A program made the position numbers and the translations under genes. The notes beneath the pieces are model-generated. The model was not told where the DNA came from. It ran no database searches and was given only the letters and a program-made list of their open reading frames with translations. Shown in pieces: positions 57,179-64,000 of a stretch of DNA of 64,000 nt. Source of the DNA: Tuctoria greenei (taxonomy: Eukaryota; Streptophyta; Magnoliopsida; Poales; Poaceae); assembly GCA_036927565.1 (NCBI GenBank), contig JAYESD010000004.1, forward strand, positions 91,082,942 to 91,146,941, read 5' to 3'. The number at the start of each line of letters is the position of its first letter. Position 1 is the first letter of the stretch.

Positions 57179-59477
57179 ACGTGTAACCTACATAGAAGCA
57201 CATTACGTCGATGACTCAATACTGGGGTTAGTCAAAAGGCATTTAGGAATCCAGTACTAAGTCACGCGATGTGCAGCAGGAAAAACACGCGAAAGCTGAG
57301 ACAAAACAGAGGGTTTATGAGTCAAAGTTTGAGATTTTTTATTCTTAACTACTTACCTATAAGGTGTTACTTGTGTAGCACAAAAATCAGTTGCTCCGGA
57401 GGCAAAAACAGAAGGTCCGGAGGTAAACATTGAATGTTTTTGACTCAAAACAGCAGGTTGTACATTCAGTTAAATATGTGCAGCAAAGTTTGCATGAAAG
57501 TTATGAGATCTAGCAACCATTCTTTCCCTTTTCTGTTGTTTAGCTAGTCTATAACAAAAATCTATGACATGACCATCTCTACCACAGTAGCTACAATGAA
57601 ATTTAACTTTGTGTTCATGTCTAGATGAGCAAGCAATATTTTTATTTGAAATCGAATGAGACAACACTCCTGCAGATTTCAAAACCACTCCTTTTTGTTT
57701 AGGAACTGTTTGAATCAAACCACTTCCTAATGAATTTACAATTTTAGGTGGATGTGCCTTAGCATGAGCATGAGAATCAAAACCTAAACCAGTTTTATCA
57801 TTGCAAGACTTGGAAGAATTCAGCACCAGGTTTAGGTTCTTTTTCCCATTACAAAACCGATCTAATGTCCTATGCATGTCATAAAGTTTATTGGACAGAT
57901 CAAGACAATTTTCACATGAAGTTTTTCCTTTTAGTTTGCAATTGGAACAAAATTTAACTTCATGAGAACGTAAAGCATTGTTCAATATAGAAATTTCATT
58001 CATAACAACCTGTAGTTTCTTATAAAGATTATCACAAGTAGAACAATGCAAATCAATTGTAGAACAGCTAGCATCTTTCAAGTTTTTATCATTAAGTGCA
58101 GCAAGCTCTTTGTTCTTTTCAATTTCTAACTCAAGTTTATCAAGTGTGGAGGTGTGCGTACTTCTTAATGAGGACAATTGTTCATATATTAAATCACATG
58201 AGGGACATGCATCATCACTAGGAATCAAAGTTTTCAAACGGTTAATTTCAGATTCTAGTGATTCAATTTTAGCAGCACTATCCCTAAGCTTTTTGTCCTT
58301 TTTCTTAACAATAATAGTGGCACGAGAAATAGCATCACACATTTCTTCGCAAGTAGGACATACCTCTTCATTGTCGCTGTTGTGTTCTGCCTCCTCCATA
58401 CTTGATCTTGACTTGCTTGCCATGAAGCACATGTTAGCCAAATCATCTTCATCTTCATCACTTCCAATGTCCACGTCGCTTGAGCCAAGTTCCTGGAGTG
58501 CTGAGATAAAACTGTTCCCCAGTTGGCGACCTGTAAAGCCCTTCTTTTTCTTCTTATCGTTTGTTGAGGAGTGCTTTATCCTTGATTGTTTTTCTTCCCG
58601 GGAGGTAGGACCTGAAAGGTTAGGACAATCTGTACGAAAGTGTCCTTTCTTACCACATTCGAAGCATCGTTGAGGTCCGGAGCTTCCTCTCCTTCTAGTT
58701 CTCTTGCAATGCTTTTGAGAACCTCGTAGAGAGAAGTGCTAGCTCCTCCTCTGGAAACTCCTCAATCTGTTCAAGGGTTAGAGAGGACAACAAAGCAAGT
58801 GTACCACAATATGAAGATTGGCCGGAGCTAGGCATATCACGTTGAGAAACAAAAGCAATAGACTTGTTGGGGTTCTTACGTGATATTATGTCAATTTCAT
58901 GAGTTTTTAACTTGGAATATAGCACATCTAAAGTAAGTGAACTCATGACAGTAGATTCATGAATAGATGTGACTTTCATCTCCCAAATTGATATATCTAA
59001 TGCACTTAGCAATTGCCTAGCATTTTCAACATCTGAAAAATTAACATTGACACTACACAAGTTGCTGAGAATCTTATTAAAGCGAGCAAAAAGTTCATCA
59101 ATAGACTCACCGGGTTGCATCTCGAAGCGCATGTATTCTTTCTTGAACATGTCTTGCCTTACCTCTTTGATCGTGTTGGATCCTTCGTGGTAGTCACAAA
59201 GTGCTTTCCACACATCGTATGCAGATCGGAGGTGTGCAACACGGTCGAAGTCGCTTTGTGTTAATCCTTGTATGATCAAGTTCTGAGCCTTGTTGTTGTT
59301 GTCGACATCTCTTAGATTTGTAGTTGTAACTTGATCGTTTGATGGCACTTCGTAAGGCTTGTTTACCTTCTCCCATATTGCAAAGCCTTGTGCCTGGATG
59401 AAATCCTCCATGCGTTCCTTTCAAACCTGAAAATCAATACCAGCGAACACACAAGGTTCGGCAGAGTACTTCTCCAT
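57179..59477 (-). pseudogene. Copia gag (element Y), with stops and frameshift
   Basis: ATG at 59477 opens MEKYSAEPCVFAGIDFQV, then TGA where Z has Trp. The frame continues open to 58697 (LIIQGLTQSDFDRVAHLRSA, MFKKEYMRFEMQPGESIDEL). A TAG at 58697-58695 precedes the intact CCHC knuckle CFECGKKGHFRTDCP. An extra base near 58620 shifts the frame into the 334-codon stretch ending 57470. That stretch has an acidic region, heptad-like segments, Cys pairs (CPTCEEMC, CPSCDLIYE, CSNCKLKGKTSCENC) and a second knuckle, CSYCGRDGHVIDFC. The downstream 57179-57469 is degraded linker up to the shared TAG. Gag would coat element RNA. Its length (about 760 codons) is large for copia. Confidence 0.8.
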
Positions 59478-59525
59478 GAGGATTAGTCAAAAACACGAGC
59501 AAATCACAAAGATTAGAGCAACCTC

Positions 59526-59538
59526 GCTCTGATGCCAA
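59526..59538 (-). other. Primer-binding site of copia Y
   Basis: The minus strand reads TTGGCATCAGAGC one base after the LTR end ...CCTACA. This matches the initiator-tRNA-Met type site TTGGTATCAGAGC with one change. Confidence 0.85.
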
Positions 59539-59539
59539 T

Positions 59540-60747
59540 TGTAGGATCGAAGAGCACATGAAAATCTACCAGAGGGGTGGTGAATGGTAGATTTAAAAAT
59601 CTTACGCAGCGGAAACAATTAAACCCCAACCCCTTCAGCAGAAAAAACAATCTGTTATAGAAATCATGTGTGAGACTAATCTAAACGTGTTTCACCATGA
59701 CACAAGTGATATATATCAGAGAAAATAAAGTCACGAAGACAACACAACAAGAATGACTCGAATCCATTGAGAAAAACTCAAGTTATGATCGAAAGATCAA
59801 ACAAAGGTCAATCTGCCATACCCGAGAAAAAACAGTTCTGGAACGCTGCAAAGAAACTCGTGTACATCATAGACCACAAATCCAATGACCGTGAAATTTT
59901 GACAGATGATAGATAATCAAGTTGTGAAGACAACCCAAAAAGAATCACGTCAAATGGATCTGTAAAACTCGAGTTATGATAAAACCACCCACGAAAGGTA
60001 GTGCTGTTTAGAAACTCGACGAGTAAAACTTGTCTGGAACAAGTCGGACGAACATGGCACAAAATTTCCTTCAAACTACGAATTTTATTCAATAGAACAT
60101 AAGAGGAACAGCCCCAAAGTTGTGCACCATGAGCTCTGGGCTCCCTTGCTTATATAACCAGCTCGAAAGCCAACTCAACTCAAATCAGGAACCTAATCCT
60201 ACTCTGTTCACGAATCGTAACTTTCCATAACTGCTTAGGATTCTTCTATACGCAGATAGAAGCAATCTTAAGACTTCCAAACACCTTAGGAACATATCCC
60301 ACATTCCTAAACAACTCAAATTCGTGACCCACACGAAATCCTATCATAACCAACTCAAATCTTTCCATATTTGATTCAAACCCGACTCAGCCGCAGCCTG
60401 AGTCCATAACCTAGTCCGTTGGACCTTTCCGACCAACTCTTTACGTCCACATCTCTTCATCACGTCTTGGAACCATGTAGCCACGTCTATGCACTCCTTT
60501 CACACGTGCAAACATCTTCCAATGACGTCCACGATACCTTCACATGCATTGTTCTTGATTCAATCATGCTGCGCAACCTCCTGATCAGCTCAACTACAAT
60601 TCCTCCTGAATTTGGTTGTTGGAACCTCATCTCCTCCTTGAGACTAGTCCAATGGATCCCATCACCAGCCATGTCTTGAACTCAAGCAACACCTGCACAT
60701 GAATAAACAACCAATCCATACGAGTCCAAGTCCTTGACTTGACCAAT
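59540..60747 (-). mobile_element. 5' LTR of copia Y, first 1.2 kb (or duplicated LTR part)
   Basis: It starts TGTAGGATCGAAGAGCACA beside the primer site and follows the next LTR copy (60748 on) for 1.2 kb, with a TATA word at 60150-60159. It then stops at ...CTTGACTTGACCAAT and the next copy begins. The five bases CCAAT before 60748 are the same as the CCAAT at 59535-59539 before this LTR. The two copies share family-specific changes (AGCTCGAAAGCCAACT instead of CCCTTAGGCCAACCC), so they are closest relatives. Confidence 0.8.
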
Positions 60748-63416
60748 TGTAGGATCGAAGAGCACGTGAAAAGCTACCAGAGGGGGGGTGAATGGTAGAT
60801 TTAAAAATCTTACGCAGCAGAAACAATTAAACCCCAACACCTTCAGCAGAAAAACGATCTGTTAAAGACATCATGTGTGAGACAAATCTAAACGTGTTTC
60901 ATCGTGACAAAAGTGATAGATATCAGAGAAAATCAAGTCACGAAGATAACACAACAATAATCACTCAAATCCCTCGAGAAAAACTCAAGTTATGATCGAA
61001 AGTTCAAACAAAGGTCAATCTGCCCTACCCAAAAAACAGTTCTGGAACGCTGCAAAGAAACTCGTGTAGATCATAGACCACAAATCCAATGACCGTGAAA
61101 TTTTTACAGATGATATATAATTACGTTTTTAAGACAACCCAAAAAGAATCATGTCAATTGGATCTGTAAAACTCGAGTTATGATGAATCCACCGACGAAA
61201 GGTAGTGCTGTCCAGAAACTTGACGAGTAAAACTTGTCTGGAACAAGTCGGACGAACAAGGCACAAAAGTTCCTTCAAACTACGAATTTTATTCAGTAGA
61301 ACACAGGAGGAACAGCACCAAAGTTGTGCACCATGAGCTCTAGGCTCCCTTGCTTATATAACCAGCTCGAAAGCCAACTAAACTCAGATCAGGAACCTAA
61401 TCCTACTCTGTTCACGAATCGTAACTTTCCATAACTGCTTAGGATTCTTCTATACGCAGGTAAAAGCAATATTAAGACTTCCAAACACCTTAGGAACATA
61501 TCCCACATTCCTAAACAACTCAAATTCGTGACCCACGCGAAATGCTATCATAACCAACTCAAATCATTCCATATTTGAGTCAAACCCGACTCAGCCGCAG
61601 CCTGAGTTCATAACCTAGTCGGTTGGACCTTTCCGACCAACTCTTTACGTACACATCTCTTCATCACGTCTCAGAACCATGTAGCCATGTCCATGCACTC
61701 CTTGCACATGTGCAAACATCTTCCAATGACGTCCACGATGCATTCACATGCATTGTTCTTGATTCAATCATGCTGCGCAACCTCCTGATCAGCTCAACCA
61801 CAATTCCTCCTAAATTTGGTTGTTGGAACCTCATCTCCTCCCCGAGACTAGTCCAATGGATCCCATCACCAGCCATATCTTGAACTCAAGCAACACCTGC
61901 ACATGAATAAACAACCAATCCATACGAGCCAAAGTCCTCGACTTGACTCAAGTTAGTTCCGAACACAACACCTTACGTGAGAACCTCACATAAGCATGTT
62001 GCAAAACCACAGTAACACGATATCATCCATGTCAACCAAAAATGCACCAAAGACTTAGCAAATGAATACTAAGCAATCTTTCCAGAGATGTAAAGCAAGT
62101 ACGAAACATTGCAAATGAACAAACAGAAGCATTGCGGTCAAGTTCCGGACCTTGCCAGAGCAACCCGGACCTTGAGCCGGAGCTAACAAAAACTAGTCGG
62201 ACCTTACCAACAAGTCAGACCTAGCATCTAACGTAGCCGGAGCTACCCAAAACAAGCCGAACCTACCGTCGGACCTTGCTGTAGCTCGGTACTAGAGTCG
62301 GACCTTGATAAAAAGGTGTTTTGGTGATATTAAAAACTTTTATCGTCAAAGCAAGTGTATTCACTACAAGCCAATGTATTCAGCACACATAGGTCTTACA
62401 ATCTCCCCCTTGATGAATGCATTGGCAACACCATTTAAAATCCGAACATTGTCTTATTCACAAAGTTTTGAAGGCAATTTCTCCCCCTTTGTAAATCAAA
62501 AGTAAAATGAGAAGAAAATCCAAAAGTAAAATGAGAATAAAATCCAAAAATTATCCCATATTATCACCCCCCCCCTTTATTATCTCTCCTTATGCACATA
62601 TTCTCTTTCTCTTCATGCTTATCTCTCCCCCTTTGACAATGTATTCAACAAGTCATGAGCATATAATCAAATTATCTCTCCCCCTTTAGTTGTTATGAGC
62701 ATATTATAACATATACATATAAACAAAGCTCATCCAAGTCATACTATCAAATACCTTATACTATCACAATAATGAAATACATAAAGTAGTGTAAGCCATG
62801 CTAGAGATCAAATGTAATTTCCAATTTAAGTAAGTCATGATCTCACAAACTTAACTATTTCAAAACCTGAAATCATGACACTAGTTGCTGCATTTTATTA
62901 TTTTTCAAGGCATAAATTTTGATGATATTTGCAAGAGATTATATGCGCATCTTCCTTATTCTAACCAACCAAGCCAAGCCCATGTCATTTGACAATCAGA
63001 AGCTTAAGGACATGGTTTTAGTCATACACAATTTCTTCCAAGTTCATATCTAAGTGCAATGATAAGCCATCTCAAAAGAAGAAATGCGATGCATGCATAT
63101 TCTCTTGATCTTTTCTCAATTTATATTTGTTCATAAAAACTCAAAATGTGAGTTGATTACTTGATTAATTCTTAATGATTAAAAGCACTTGTGAACATGT
63201 AACAAGTTCAAAACAGCAAGAAAATTCGACCATGACCAGTTTTAGTGTAAGTAATTATTCCAATTACTAGACATTGCAAAAACTACAAAATGTAGGACAC
63301 GCGTAATGTAGTAAGAACTTTCAGCATGTAAAAGGAATCACAAAGTCATATATGTATGAAATACTATGCTCATATTATTTTAATTCCAGATTCACACATA
63401 GACTTCCCAAGTTTCA
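60748..63416 (-). mobile_element. Full-length copia LTR (3' LTR of X or shared LTR)
   Basis: At 2669 bp this is the complete reference LTR for the family, from TGTAGGATCGAAGAGCACG to GACTTCCCAAGTTTCA. It is followed by a polypurine tract and RNase H of X. On the minus strand U3 is about 2.05 kb, with the TATA word at 61352-61361 and a degenerate repeat block at 62140-62330. Long CT-rich stretches (CTCCCCCTTT) lie at 62405-62690. Confidence 0.85.
62140..62330 (-). repeat. Degenerate GGACCTTGCC-type repeats in copia LTR
   Basis: Imperfect units of about 30 bp built on CCGGACCTTGCCAGAGCWACC recur here and at the same LTR place in the other copies (27130-27400, 36745-37015, and inverted at 30690-30905). 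Copy number varies between LTRs. They lie upstream of the TATA word in U3. Confidence 0.7.
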
Positions 63417-63432
63417 AAACTCCCCCTCAATT
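63417..63432 (-). other. Polypurine tract of copia X
   Basis: The minus strand reads TTGAGGGGGAGTTTT directly before the LTR start TGAAACTTGGG. It is purer than in Y, which has TTGAAGGGGAG. Confidence 0.75.
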
Positions 63433-64000
63433 TAAGCTATGAGGATGCATAACCCCTATTTCACTACGAATGTAACAAAAACGAGTGAAATCCAAAGGTT
63501 TTATAAAAATGTCAGCCAATTGTTGTTCGGTATCTACATGGTCAAGCACAATGTTTCCTTTTTCAACATTATCTTGGAGAAAGTGATACCTAATGTCAAT
63601 GTGCTTAGTTCTAGAATGTTGCACTGGGTTTTTAGCAATGCAAATGCACTAGTGTTATCACAGAATAGTGGAACACTATCTAGATCAACCCCATAGTCCT
63701 TAAGTGTTTGAACAATCCAAAGAATTTGTGAGCAAGCACTAGCAGCAGCTACATATTCAGATCCGGCTGTGGATTGTGCAACTGAATTTTGTTTTCTAGA
63801 GGACCATGCAACAAGAGAATTACCAAGAAAATGACAAGCACCGGAATTACTTTTCCTATCAATCCTACAACCCCCAAAATCAGCATTCGAAAAAGCTTTC
63901 AAAGTAACGGTTGAGGAAGAAGGAAGAAAAATTCCAAATTCTTGAGTTCCATGTAAGTACCTGAGAATCCTTTTGACGGCTTGACGATGTGAAGCATGCG
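63427..64000 (-). pseudogene. Copia RNase H (element X), runs off the window
   Basis: Minus-strand frames 63427-63624 (RTKHIDIRYHFLQDNVEKGN, EQQLADIFIKPL) and 63902-63640 (DRKSNSGACHFLGNSLVAW, LKDYGVDLDSVPLFCDNTSA) are the two halves of the RNase H domain. A missing G near 63648 (AATGCAAATGCAC; Y has AATGGCAC) shifts the frame between them. The KHIDIRYHF motif is canonical here, unlike in Y. Integrase, protease and gag would lie beyond 64000. Confidence 0.85.

Larger units (their letters stand above)
53251..60747 (-). mobile_element. Copia element Y, near-complete
   Basis: Order on the minus strand: LTR (59540 upwards), primer site, gag, protease, integrase, RT-RNase H, polypurine tract, 3' LTR. 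This is the standard Ty1/copia order (protease-integrase-RT). The left end is TGTGGGATCG in C3 integrase. The right end is ambiguous because a second LTR copy begins at 60748. Gag carries a nonsense codon and frameshifts, whereas RT-RNase H is open over 510 codons. Confidence 0.85.

Noticed and set aside
1..64000. A host gene, tRNA, rRNA, plasmid or other non-transposon system hidden in the window.
   Set aside because: I looked for tRNA-like cloverleaf context, rRNA words and long non-TE reading frames and found none; all long coherent frames match retrotransposon, CACTA or LINE proteins. A profile search would be needed to exclude very short RNAs.

Overview
This 64 kb window looks like intergenic heterochromatin from a large plant genome, most probably a grass. 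I find no convincing host gene, rRNA, tRNA or CRISPR array. Almost every base that can be assigned belongs to transposable elements nested in, truncated by or fused to one another. The plant assignment rests on Ty1/copia elements with a tRNA-iMet type primer site, Tat-lineage Ty3/gypsy elements carrying an antisense ORF, an Athila-type element, a CACTA transposon with an Ulp1-like protease gene, and an L1-type LINE. The grass assignment is inference from the resemblance to RIRE2/Grande-type and rice/maize CACTA elements.

Layout. 1-1085 is an Athila-type fragment. 1086-3446 is a minus-strand Tat gypsy 5' half (G1: protease, gag, primer site, LTR stub). 3447-15618 holds Tat material read as plus-strand: an antisense ORF (aORF A) split by a solo LTR, a spacer, 70-bp tandem repeats, a 2.85 kb solo LTR of another gypsy family, a second antisense ORF (aORF B) and a 3' LTR (G3). 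15853-17361 is a copia LTR full of palindromic CGGACTAGTCCG-like motifs. 18400-19347 is a LINE fragment cut by a CACTA terminus at 19348. The CACTA Ulp1-like gene (minus strand) is broken in two (29720-30621 and 20260-20351) by a composite of an Athila-type element (LTRs 20352-21954 and 28205-29719) and a truncated copia LTR (25752-28207).

30622-35540 is a plus-strand copia element (Z) broken in integrase by a minus-strand copia (W, LTR from 35541). W's LTR is itself split by a 10.7 kb non-autonomous Tat gypsy (G2, 37629-48298) that has two LTRs, gag and protease, 70-bp repeats and an antisense ORF, but no reverse transcriptase or integrase; a 0.3 kb MITE sits inside it. W's pol remnant (48713-50783) is fused to the gag and 5' LTR of another copia (C2, to 52760), which sits in a third copia's integrase (C3, 52761-53250). 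From 53251 onward lies the best preserved element, minus-strand copia Y (gag, protease, integrase, RT-RNase H), followed by a duplicated or shared LTR (59540-63416) and the start of a further copia internal region (X, to the window end).

The elements do not form a working host pathway. The most informative points are the nesting order; palindromic or degenerate motif arrays in the LTRs of unrelated families; two in-frame stop codons shared by copia copies Z and Y (one exactly at the gag/protease boundary); the antisense-ORF plus 70-bp-repeat module shared by two Tat elements; and the split Ulp1-like gene whose His, Asp, Gln and Cys positions are all still recognisable.
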